Shown piece after piece: positions 53,984-64,000 of a stretch of DNA of 64,000 bases (positions are counted from its first letter, which is position 1; every line of letters begins with the position of its first letter). This DNA is from Channallabes apus. Its lineage: Eukaryota > Chordata > Actinopteri > Siluriformes > Clariidae. The notes below the pieces were generated by a model. That model made no database searches. It saw only the letters and a list, made by a program, of their open reading frames with translations, and had not been told where the DNA came from. The stretch covers positions 6,104,476 to 6,168,475 of the forward strand of contig CM060121.1 in the NCBI GenBank assembly GCA_030522415.1, in the 5' to 3' direction. A program made the position numbers and the translations under genes.

Positions 53984-55032
53984 TGTCATGATTCGGGGTG
54001 GTATACGGGCTGTTGCTCATGTTGGATGAAGCATAGGTGCAGAGGGCAACGTGAACTTGAAAGGCTTTTAATGATGAATTAAAACAAATCAAACATGAAC
54101 AAAGGATGTTGACTTTACTGCTGGAGCATGTTTCAAACAAAACAATTCAAATAATAACGCAGACTAGGGAATAAACATAAATGACTAAACATACAAGCCT
54201 AAACATACGAATATACAAAACAGACAAGACGACTAAACAAACTAAACAGACTTGGGGACTAAATACACAAGGGACTGAACCTACAAGGGACTTGGCTAGG
54301 CCTACTAGCTGTTATGCACACTAGCTGCTAAGCTGGATGGTAGCTAAAGAGACTAGTTGCTAAACAGACTAGTAGCCACAGACCCAAGGGACGAACAGAC
54401 TACACACACAACAGACTAGGTATAAAACAGACTAAGAACTAAACAGGTTAGTGGCTAAACAGGTTAGTAGCTAAACAGGTTAGTAGCTAAACAGACTAAT
54501 ATCTAATCAGACTAGGAGACTAGACAGACTAGGAGGCCAAACAGACTATGATCTAAGTAAGTTAGTAGTTCAACGGTTAGTTGTTATACAGACTAAGAAC
54601 TAAACATACAAGAGAAGCTACTCACACACGAGGGTAAACATACAAGAGTCTAATCCTCCTAGAGGATAATCCTACAGTACTAGCGGCTAACCATGCTAGA
54701 GGCTAAGCTTACACTAAGAGATACACAGACAAAGAGACAAACTACAACACATACTAAATAAAAACAGATGTAAACTTAACTTAAACAGCTCCATAAAACA
54801 AATGCCAACTAAAACTAAACAAAACAATACAAAACAAATGCCCACTTAACATAAATGCTCAACCCAGTTTCCCATAACAAACAGCTATTTATAATGAAAC
54901 TAATGAGCTACCTCGGTTCAGGTGAGCGCTCTTATCACCTAAGGTGCATTCTGGGAAACTGAGCCTAAAAAACAAAAACTACACAAAACAAGATTTTGGG
55001 CGCCCAGCGCCCTCTAGGGGTGATACCTTACA
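53984..55032 (-). repeat. solo LTR, 1049 bp, with target duplication
   Basis: On the minus strand it starts TGTAAGGTATCACCCC and ends CATGACA. A perfect GATAT duplication lies at 53979-53983 and 55033-55037. It shares the cctctaggggt/ctagagggcgc segment and the cagtttccca and cctcggttcaggtga motifs with the LTRs at 2.9 and 12.5 kb. Its middle is a long series of diverged ctaaacagactag-type units. Confidence 0.85.
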
Positions 55033-55619
55033 GATATGGTGAAATGATATAGCAAAAGCATGATTGTAACAGCAAGATTTGAGCTTTCATCATTTTAAAC
55101 TATAAAAAAATCTAAGTGTTCATAGTTAATAGGAATACATTTCTGGTGGTTGAGGATTGTTGAGTTGTTGTAGAAGAGAAACCATGGACCATTTTTCTGG
55201 TTCCTTTTCTGGAACATAAAAACATAATAGACATAACATTTTTTAGCTGTGCATCTTCATCTGTCATTCCATTTTTACATTAAATATATAGAATCCATGA
55301 CATATACTTAAAAATGGAGTCTATGTACTTTTTCAATATTAGTAAGGATTAAAGTCAAACAGATTTGGGAGTTGTTTTTATGGGGGGGGGCGGGGGGGGG
55401 GACTAGTCCAAGTATTGAAGAAACAGGTATTTCGTTTAAAGACCCTGCTGTAAAAACATCTAGAGGGAGTTCTTTCCACCACCAAGGTGACAGAACAGAA
55501 AACAAGTCTCTATCAATGTCTTCCTCGGTCCCTGAGAGATGGTGGGACGAGGCGAGCAGTTAATATACAGTATATATGCATGTGGCTGCAAAATAAATGG
55601 TTAGAAAAGTAACAAGTCG
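55033..55619. other. intergenic sequence, unassigned
   Basis: A G-rich run at 55382-55400 is the only notable point. Confidence 0.4.
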
Positions 55620-55789
55620 AATGTAGCCAAATAAAATGGAGCAAGAGTAGAGTTTGTGCTTCACAAATATACTCAAGCAAAAGTAAAAATTACTTCTATG
55701 AAAAACTACTCATAGAAGTTTTTTTTTTTCAAAACGTTACCCAAGTAAATATAATGCAGTAAATGTAACTCGTTACTACCCACCTCTGT
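55620..55789 (-). mobile_element. truncated end of the hAT-like family
   Basis: It ends ctcgttactacccacctctg, matching the terminus of the copies at 8.1 and 28.3 kb. The other end is not found. Confidence 0.6.
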
Positions 55790-56086
55790 ATACTGTATAT
55801 AGGTGAAATTCGAAAAATTTGAATATCATACAAACTTTCATTTATTTCAGTAATGCAACTTCAAAGGTGAAACTAATATATGAGATAGACTGATTACATG
55901 CAAAGCAAGATGGCTCAAGCTGTGATGTGTCGTAATTGAGATGATTATGGCATACAGCTCATGAAAACTGCAAATCCACAATCTCAGAAAATTAGAATAT
56001 TACAGTACATGCAATGAATAAAACAAGGATTGTACATGGAACATATCGAACCTCTGAAAAGTATAAGTATGCATATGTATTCAGTA

Positions 56087-56856
56087 CAGTGGAACCTTGG
56101 ATCACGAGCATAAATCGTTCCGGAAGCAGGCTCATATTTCCAATCACTTGTAAATCAAAGCAAATTTTCCCATAAGAAATAAGAGAAACTAAGTATTTGT
56201 TCCACAGCCCGCAAAAATTAATACATAAAAATAATTAATTAAAAATACACTCAGCAAAGAAAGAAACATTCCTTTTTCAGGACTGTGTATTTCAACAATA
56301 ATGTAAAAATCCAAATAACTTTACAGATCTTCATTGTAAAGGGTTTAAACAATGTTTTCCATGCATGTTCAATTAATCATAATCAATTAATTAACATGCA
56401 CCTGTGGAATGGTCGTTAAGACCTTAACAGCTTACAGAAAGTAGGCATTTTAGGTCACAGTTCTAAAAACACAGGACACTAAACAGACTTGTCTACTGAC
56501 TGTGAAAAACACCCAAAGAAAGATGCCCAGGGTCGCTGCTCATCTGCGTGAACGTGCATTAGGCATGCTGCAGGGAGGCATGAGGACTGCTGATGTGGCT
56601 AGGGCAATAAATTGCCATGTCCGCACTGTGAGATGCCTAAGACGGCGCTACAGGGAGACAGGAAGGACAGCTGATCATCCTCGCAGTGGAAGACAACGTG
56701 TAGCAATACCTGCACAGGATGGGTACATCCGAATACCTGTGTATGTGTTTGTGTGTTTGTATGTGTGTAAAGTTAAAGAAAGAGGAGAGAAGGAATCAGC
56801 CCCTTCCCTCTCCACCTTCTCATCTTACACAGTAAACCGTCTTCCTCTCTTATTTA

Positions 56857-56932
<76 letters not shown>

Positions 56933-57389
56933 TAACAGAAATACTTTTTTATCGTAAAAATTTTAAAGGAACATTGCCAATAAGTCTCACATGAGCGCAT
57001 GTAACAGAATCACTGCTGTAAAGTAAAAAAATAAATGTAATTACCCTGCAGTTTACCTTTGAAAAAAATCACGACAGAGCAGTGTTTCTGTGTAGAGCAG
57101 AGTGTATGTGTGTGTGTGTGTGTGTGTGAGAGGGCAAGAGGAGAGGGTGTGTGTGTGTGTGTGTGTGCGTGCGTGTGTGTGTAAAGGTGAAAGTAGGGGT
57201 GTGTATGAAGGGGCACGGTGTCCAATGACGTGCATGCACACAGACACAAACAGGAGGAGAGAGAGAGAAAATGGATCTTGCTTTTGCTTTCTCCCCGACT
57301 GCACACACGTGTGTTAGAATAAACAGTACATGCGAGCTGTACACATACGCATATGTACAAACACAAAATAAAAGATGTTTTACACGCAC
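56087..57389 (+). mobile_element. mariner-type non-autonomous element nested in the Tc1
   Basis: It starts cagtggaaccttggatcacg after TA. The right terminus is lost at the junction with the Tc1 transposase. The interior from 57060 matches the element at 44.1 kb. A (CA)n tract (56864-56931) lies inside. Confidence 0.6.
56252..56740 (+). pseudogene. 5' part of a third Tc1-like family
   Basis: A terminal arm (cactcagcaaagaaagaaac) is followed by an ATG at 56523 and an HTH-containing transposase start (MPRVAAHLRERALGMLQGG, ADVARAINCHVRTVRCLRRR, TADHPRSGRQR). It is cut off after about 70 residues. The catalytic domain is absent. Confidence 0.8.
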
Positions 57390-58365
57390 CAGGTTTTAGT
57401 GCTTTTGGCAGTGTGGGCAGGTGCCAAATCCTGCTGGAAAATGAAGTCAGCATCCCCATAAAGCTCATCTGTGGAAGGAAGCATGAAGTACAGTACTCCA
57501 AAATCTCCTGGTAGACAACTGTGTTGACCCTGGATGTAATGGAGCGCAGTGGACCAACACCAGCAGATGACATGACTCCCCAAATTAACACAGACTGTGG
57601 AAACTTCACACTGGACTTAAAGCATCTTGCAGTGTGTGCCTCTCCATTCTTTCTCCAGACTCTGGGTCCTTTGTTTCCGAATGAGATGCAAAAGTTGCTC
57701 TCATCAGAGACTTTGGACCACTGAGCAACAGACCAGTTCTTTTTGTTCTTTTTTCTTTAGCCCAGGTAAGACGCTTCTGATGTTGTTTGTCATTCAGGAG
57801 CGGTGTGACAAGAGGAATATGACATTTGAAGCCCATGTCCAGGATCCATCTGTGTGTGGTGGCTCTTGATGCACTGACTCAAGCCTCAGTCCACTCCTTG
57901 TGAAAGTCCCTAACACTTTTAAATGGCCTTTTCCTGACAGTCCTCTCCAGGCTGCGGTCATCCCTGCTGCTTGTGCACCTTTTTCTTCCACACTTTTCCT
58001 CATTCATTCATTCATCTTCTATACCGCTTAATCCTGTGTTCAGGGTTGCGGGGGACCTGGAGCCTATCCCAGGAGACTTCGGGCACTAGGCGGGGTACAC
58101 CCTGGACAGGGTGCCAATCCATCGCAGGGCACACACACATACATACACTCACACACCCAATCACACACTACGGGCAATTTGTGAACGCCAATTAGCCTAA
58201 CCTGCATATCTTTGGACTGTGGGAGGCCCACACTTTTCCCTTCCATATAAATTTCTATGAATGTGCTTTGATACAGCACTTTTGCAACTACCTTTTGAGG
58301 CTTTCCCTCCTTATGGAGGATGTCAATGATGGTTTTCTGCACAACAGTCACTACTGAACCAGACT
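57390..58365 (-). pseudogene. Tc1-like transposase of the outer element, broken
   Basis: The HTH start (MTVVQKTIIDILHKEGKPQK, 58351 down) is split by the SINE. Then come GFKCHIPLVTPLLNDKQHQK, the first catalytic region and FIFQQDLAPAHTAKSTKTW with the second Asp. Sequence after KTW, including the catalytic Glu, is missing at the 57389 junction. Several frameshifts. Confidence 0.78.
58000..58227 (-). repeat. 5'-truncated SINE inside the Tc1 transposase
   Basis: Minus-strand copy with a perfect 12-bp duplication, ccacacttttcc, at 57988-57999 and 58228-58239. Confidence 0.9.
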
Positions 58366-58651
58366 AAGAGACCATTTAAATGATCAGGAACCCTTTTCAG
58401 GTGTTATGGCTTAATTAGCTGATTAGAGTGGGACAGTTTGAGCCTACAATATTGAACGTTTTCACAATATTAACATTTTCTGAGATTGTGGATTTGTGGT
58501 TTTCATGAACTGTAAGCCATAATCATCTGACAAATCACAGCTTGCTTTGCATGTAATGAGTCTCACATATTATCTCATATTGGTTTCACCTTTTGCGTTG
58601 CATTGCTGAAATACTTTTGTACCATATTCAAAATATTTTGAGTTTCACCTA

Positions 58652-58773
58652 TATATATATATATTTTATTTATTATGTAGTTATTTTTTTACTTGATTTT
58701 GAGATTTAACAATACAAATGCCGACATTTTTGATGCCCATAATGAACCCCATGAAACTTTGACTCTCTCTCTT

Positions 58774-58804
<31 letters not shown>

Positions 58805-59492
58805 AACTTTGGTGGACTTTTCCAGCCTATATTTTATATCTTGATATTTGATATCTATGATATATTGATTTTCTTCTTTTTTATCTATTTCTGCATGGTC
58901 CAGGTTTCCTCGCTGCCCTCATTCACTGTTGACTGCTGCCTTTCACATATTTTTGTGTTTTTTGTGTTGCATTCTCTCTTAATCAAGTGTGTTAATGCTT
59001 GTGTGGTCTTACGAATATACAGTACAGTAAGTTCCAGATTTATGAATATTCGAGTTACGAATTTCCACATTGTCCATCCCCTCGCTCACTTCTCGGGCTG
59101 CCTTCAAATGAGCTCTGCTGAGTCAACTAGATTTCTCTCACAATTTAAAGGCACAGTCTTCTGAGAGTTGAATGCGGGACCAAAACACCAAACAGTATAC
59201 ACTGTTTTGTGTATGATTACACTCAATGCAAATATTGTATTTTTCTCTGTCCTGTTTGCAGATTTTGCTTCCCTCAGGGGCATCATAGAGGGACCTTGTA
59301 ATTGTAATTGTATAATTCTGAATAAAATGAGAGAATGAGAGAGTTCTGTGTTACTGTACATCTCTCCTGCCTTACATGGAGCTGCTTAATAACATATTGG
59401 TGGTTTGGCTGGTGAGTAAAATAGGCCCAACTGAAGTTTTTTTTATTGTTTGAGTAAATATTTCATTTGGCTGGGTATGCGCAATAGGGGTG

Positions 59493-59538
<46 letters not shown>

Positions 59539-59681
59539 AAGTTTTCTGAAAAAATTACTAAAGACTTACTCTTTAGTTATTCTTTGTTTCATGTCTCTTC
59601 TGGTGTAAACATGAAACATTCAAAATTATGTCGACAACAGCATGATAACTGTAGAAGCTGTGAACACAAACACTGTGAAAC

Positions 59682-59742
<61 letters not shown>

Positions 59743-60239
59743 AAACCAAACCATGATGGCATGTCAGCAGGAGTGTGTTACTGATACCTGAGTAAAGCAC
59801 ATTAACACTGGAGTTTACTTACTGTCTGCTATATCATACTACAGAGTGATTTTACTATATATTACCCAGAAGTAGGAAATTGAGCCAAAGGTTAGAATTG
59901 AGAAGTATCCTAGATAAGGAGTTTTCAAAAATTCAGAATTCAGAAATTTCTTTAAGGACCTTGTTATAACTGTTAAATGAAGCACATCATAAATATAACA
60001 TGAACAATTTATACAAAAGGTACACTGTAGTTGTTTAACCCGTTTCTTCAGAACATCCATATAACATTCATCTTGCATAAATTCAGCTCTCCTGCCATTT
60101 GCATTGACAATAGCTTACTTGAAATTAATGAAATGTGTGTGACTGTCTGTCACTACATAGCTTGTAAATTCTTTGAGATGTTGCTGACAGGCTGACTTGG
60201 ATATAATTGTCCACTTGCAAATATGCTCTGCGTTCAGTC
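58652..60239. repeat. intergenic sequence with CT, GT and GA microsatellites
   Basis: (CT)n-rich 58761-58803, (GT)n 59495-59537, (GA)n 59684-59740. No gene recognised. Confidence 0.7.
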
Positions 60240-60680
60240 TATTGCAGTCAGTGCAAAAGAAGATGACTCACAAAGGTATGTTGTATAGAAGGAAAGCAAT
60301 ATTTCCATGGCCTCAGAAGCCAGTTCAGGATACTTATGTGAAAAAGTGAGCAAAACCTCTGTCTGAAATGTAATGCCGAGTCCTTATTTTTGACAAAAAA
60401 GAATTCCATGGCTGCTGGTGATGAAAAAGGGCAGATAATACCAGCAACAGCAAGAGTGTTAGAGATGTATTCATCTATCACCTTTTGTTCAGAGGAAGAA
60501 AGTTACAGTAATAGATCCAACCCTTAGGAGGAGAAGGACTCAGAACTAAATTAATTGAGCAATCATATGCGTGGTGAGGCACTAAGGGCATGGCACGAGA
60601 TTCAGTGAACACTGTTTTGCGGTTGAAATATTCCATCATTACACTAGATACTGTACTGTAGGTCTTCAGCAAAAAGGGGT
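60240..60680 (-). pseudogene. degenerate Gypsy pol fragment
   Basis: Minus-strand frames recall the RT start of the 21-29 kb Gypsy: MPLVPHHAYDCSINL, then MIDEYISNTL and FSSPAAMEFFFVKNKD. Stops and shifts throughout. Confidence 0.6.
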
Positions 60681-60989
60681 GACTCGCAAGGAAAAGTAGA
60701 CAACAGGTGAGACAAGAAGAACTCCAATCCCTAACTTAGTTGCATTTGATCAATGGGTCCAGTCTGTGTGAGGACTGCGGATAATCAGTCAAGGAAGTCA
60801 GAAAATTGTAGATCAGTAAATAAATAACTAAGGGGCTGTGATCCTGCTCCAACCACCTGTGGCAAACAAAAGAAATGATGCGACCAGACAGACCTTTAGT
60901 CCGACTGTAATTCCTTAGTCCATTAAAGTCTAACTAACCCTTAATTCATTCTGCTAGCCTGTTCAAAAAGTCACCAGCCAGTTCCACCC

Positions 60990-61480
60990 ACAGGAGGCAG
61001 CAACAGTGTGAAACTCAATCATGAGCCGATTGTGTCCCTTAAAAATTAGGCTTGCTTATTAGGCAAGATTATGGCTTGCTGGTTCTCGTCTGGAAGATGT
61101 GAAAATTAATACTTGCTTCATTTCATCGGTGATAGACTTCAAGGTGATGCAGCAAGGGTTGTGGGCATCTCAAACTGCCATAATGGTGGGTGTTCTATTG
61201 CCAGCACTGTGACAGCATAGACTGGCAATATCTACAGTAGGTTCCACATCGTAGACTTAAGAAGCAGCTGTTGCTGCAATTGAGGTCAGGAGTTGATTAA
61301 TTGGGGTGGTTAATTGTTCTCAGAGACTGGTTCGCCTGCTGGATGTCCTGCTGCAATTACTGTACATAACATCACACTATTCTACCACAGTTGCAAGAAT
61401 GAGTTCTTATCCAATAGCAGATGGCTTCATACTTTTTACAATCTGCTGAGCCAGGAAATAAGATGTCTACTGTGTTTTTT
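60990..61480 (-). pseudogene. degenerate Gypsy gag fragment
   Basis: DNA-level similarity to the gag at 26.5-27.6 kb (for example gcagcaagggttgtgggcat against gcagcatgggtcattggcat) in the expected order upstream of the pol fragment. No open frame remains. Confidence 0.4.
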
Positions 61481-61868
61481 TTTCTAAAATATTTGCAAGG
61501 TTAACCACTGCGTTGTCCTGGCAAGGGTATTCCTCACCTTTCCCTGAAATTTGTTTGCATGTTCCAGATGCAAAATTGTCAGATGGGGCTTTAGCTTAAT
61601 ATGGCTGCCATGGTATTTTGGTATTTAAGCTAATGTTAGCTTTGTGTCACGGATGACTGTTTTCGAAATATTTTCTATTTTGAGTAACGCCAACAGTTCA
61701 CTGGTCAGGTGTTATGGAAACCTGGAAGTTTCATGTGGCCAAGGACCTCTTTTGAGCATCACTGTCTTAGATATTTTCAGTGTTTTGGTCACCAAGCAAT
61801 TGACTTAGGGATGAAATGAGCACACACAGAAATATAAGGAAATTATAAAACAAAACTGAAAAACTTAC

Positions 61869-61904
61869 CATTATTATTGTATTGTGATGGTACGGAGCTA
61901 AACA
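61869..61904 (-). CDS. candidate short stalk exon of the receptor paralog
   Basis: 36 bp between a TTTTGCAG acceptor (61905) and a GTAAGT donor (61868), phase 1-1, encoding VFSSVPSQYNNN. Position and phase fit a stalk exon after the C2 exon at 63.2 kb. The transmembrane or GPI exon was not found. Confidence 0.4.
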
Positions 61905-61943
61905 CTGCAAAAGAAAAATCATATTTAGAAGAAAGACATACAC

Positions 61944-61945
<2 letters not shown>

Positions 61946-62015
<70 letters not shown>

Positions 62016-62042
62016 ACGTGTGTGTGTGTGTGTGTGTGTGTG
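61946..62042. repeat. (GT)n microsatellite
   Basis: Long GT tract with one gtgcac interruption. Confidence 0.95.
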
Positions 62043-63230
62043 CATCTTTCAAAACAGCATCACTATAATTTGAAATGTGATGGGTCAAATGCCTGATTGT
62101 TGTTTCAGTGATTAGACTTGTGTAGACTGTAATCTTGTTTGTGTTCTCACAGCGTTTATGGCTTGTTGCACATCCCTGTCTGTGTGACAACAGTTCAAAT
62201 CTGTAGTAAAAGACATTTACAGCGGTGGCCCAAAGTATCGAGACAAAAGTGAATATAATGTTGAATGACATTATCAATTTGGTTTACAAAATAACCCTTT
62301 ATTTTTTTAAAACCTGCTCAATTCAGCTAGATATACAGTAGAGTCAAAAAGACATCTGCAGCATTCTGGTGTCACTCGCTCAATCCATGACTACAGAAAT
62401 CGGCCACAAAAGTTCACAATCCTCTTAGGAACCCCTTTAGGTATTTTTGTCCCGAGGTGGACACTTGTGCTTTGGAAAGTTATGCTTTTGGACACTATTG
62501 TGTATGGGAGAACTTTGTATATGCAATATATGTTTCCTATATATATTTATTTATTTTAGAAACTTGCACTTCTATTATGGCATGTGGCAATAACTCCCAC
62601 CCAAGGTCCAGTAATGTGCAGTTGGTATGCGTGAATGATTGCGTGTTCAGTTCCCACAGACAGATTATTAAAATCTTTATGCAACAGTATGAGGATCTAA
62701 ATATAAAATAAACAAATAAAAATGATATTTTTATGCACCACCTTACGTTGTGTATTATGAACATATAACCATATTATAATAGAGTGTGTCAGAGATTTAG
62801 ACTTTCATCTTTTATTTATTGTATGTATATTTATGTAGATCGTTTCTCACTCATTTCATCAAAAACATGAGTACATATAGTAGATACACAACTGATAAAA
62901 AAAACTAATTATTAATTATACTGTTTAGTTTTTCTTCATTTTTAAAAATACGCTGCATTTTCTAATATTTGAGACAAATTATGTAGTAAGTGATGTAACT
63001 GAGGTAAAGGAACAAGAATTGGAGCCAGAATTCACCTTCCCATGCTGACACTTATAATTTCTACTTCTAGCAATTCTTATAAGTGCTTAGACTGAACTAG
63101 ACTTTCATTCTCTCATTTTCAACCTTTCATTTCATATTCTTTCTCTATTATTTTGCTGCATAATTTTCATAATTTAACATAATTTTCTGTTCTTTAAAGT
63201 ATTTATTTTTTTAATAAAAGACAGACTCAC
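62043..63230. other. intron of the paralog, unassigned
   Basis: AT-rich. I see no repeat family that I can name. Confidence 0.4.
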
Positions 63231-63473
63231 CAGTGCATGGGTGGACTTCAGTGGTAATGTGATCACGGCTGACATGATTGTCTACAGAGCAGGTGACATT
63301 TCCATGATGGTCTTTATCCAGTATGAGAGTGCTGTTTCCATTTTTTACTTGAGGGATTGTGTTTAAATCAGAAGTCCAGTTGAAGTGGAGGTTGTCTCCA
63401 TCAGCAGAACAGGACAATTTCATGACTCCAGGGGACAAACAGGAGTAAGACACTTTCACTGAGGACACCTGAG
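63231..63473 (-). CDS. paralogous receptor exon: C2-type Ig domain
   Basis: 243 bp, TGCAG acceptor at 63474 and GTGAGT donor at 63230, phase 1-1: the same size and phase as exon 3 of the first gene and about 80% identical in protein. Four cysteines conserved. Differences cluster in the E-strand side (QVKNGNST against QLEIRSST). Its V and signal exons should lie beyond 64000. Confidence 0.87.
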
Positions 63474-63603
63474 CTGCAAATTAGAGATAAACACCTCTGG
63501 ATGAATTACTACAGAAGCTCTTAAAAACTAGCCACATTATCAAATGATAAAATCCAACAAAATGCACATGAATATTAAAAATATTAATAAATGAATTAAT
63601 AAA

Positions 63604-63789
63604 TGTGGCATGATGGCATAGTGGCTAGCACTGTCGCCTTGCAACGTTCTTGCCACAGGTCATGTGCATGGCATTTGCATGTTCTTCCTGTGGTTGGTGG
63701 GTTTCCTCTGGGTACACCTGTTTCCTCTCACAGCCCCAAGACATGCAGACTAGACTGGTTGGCATTTAAAAATTTCCTGTAGTGTCTGA

Positions 63790-63874
<85 letters not shown>

Positions 63875-63994
63875 CTACAATGGATTGGCACCCTGTTCAG
63901 GGTGTACCCAGCCCTGTGCCCTAAGTCTCCTGGGATAGACTCCAGGCCCGCTGTGATCCTGTATACAGGATAAAGCGCTATAGATAAGTGCATG
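63604..63994 (+). repeat. diverged SINE with an expanded (GT)n
   Basis: The full-length layout is kept (ggcatagtggctagcactgt head, ggattggcaccctg 3' part), but it is older than the 46.4-kb copy. The internal GT stretch has expanded to about 63795-63872. Confidence 0.82.
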
Positions 63995-64000
63995 AGCGAG

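Larger units (their letters stand above)
55800..58651 (-). mobile_element. Tc1-like element (taggtgaaa ends) with nested insertions
   Basis: Inverted ends taggtgaaattcgaaaaatt and its diverged inverse ending ttgagtttcaccta. It contains a mariner-type element (56087-57389), itself carrying a Tc1 fragment, and a SINE (58000-58227). Confidence 0.8.

Noticed and set aside
61767..61868. Hydrophobic frame after the short paralog exon as a GPI-signal or transmembrane exon
   Set aside because: Reading through the donor reaches a stop after nine codons, and the hydrophobic stretch is in another frame without an acceptor.
36059..64000. CRISPR-like arrays or other spaced-repeat immunity loci
   Set aside because: Repeats are microsatellites or dispersed transposons of a eukaryote; no regular repeat-spacer pattern.

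Overview
This is animal nuclear DNA, almost certainly from a teleost fish. It has no prokaryotic operon structure. It is rich in (CA)n, (GT)n, (TA)n and (GA)n microsatellites and in typical fish mobile elements: several Tc1-like families, chromodomain Gypsy retrotransposons, L2-type LINEs, tRNA-derived SINEs with (AATG)n tails, PIF/Harbinger-, hAT- and CACTG-ended DNA elements. I cannot name the species from the sequence.

The host content I can support is one immune-receptor gene plus part of a paralog, both on the minus strand. The gene runs from a TATA box with an ETS/PU.1-type site near 40.55 kb down to a stop codon at 915. Its six exons encode a signal peptide, an Ig V domain without the usual F-strand cysteine, a four-cysteine C2 domain, a Ser/Thr-rich stalk, a transmembrane segment and a tail with two ITIM-like tyrosine motifs. 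All internal junctions are phase 1 and the joined frame is open for 348 codons. This is the architecture of the CD2/SLAM receptor family. A second C2 exon at 63.2 kb and a short candidate exon at 61.9 kb belong to a tandem paralog that continues beyond the window.

Most of the rest is mobile DNA inside the introns and the intergenic gap. 0.9-20.3 kb (intron 5): a compact non-autonomous LTR element (2.9-4.7 kb), a Tc1/mariner-like element with a small intron and unusual DD32E spacing (6.7-7.8 kb), a hAT-like element (8.1-9.6 kb), a 110-bp perfect palindrome (10.4 kb), a Tc1 element carrying two nested elements (11.3-16.5 kb) and a second CACTG-like element (17.1-20.2 kb). 20.8-35.8 kb (intron 3): a decayed Gypsy on the minus strand split by an almost full-length L2 LINE, then a young chromodomain Gypsy with apparently identical 406-bp LTRs (30.4-35.6 kb). 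36-40 kb: a Harbinger MITE and a Tc1 copy between the Ig exons. 40.6-61.8 kb (intergenic): more Tc1 copies, SINEs, a solo LTR, degenerate LINEs and a three-level nest (55.8-58.65 kb).

The most interesting signal is shared by the two complete LTR elements. One base after each 5' LTR lies a 10-11 nt sequence that is the exact complement of the predicted 5' end of the element's own RNA, about 30 bp downstream of a TATA box. This is the layout expected for Tf1/sushi-type self-primed reverse transcription. Other leads are the non-autonomous LTR element's own repeat-rich 365-aa ORF, nested palindromes conserved in three related LTRs, and the intron-bearing DD32E transposase.
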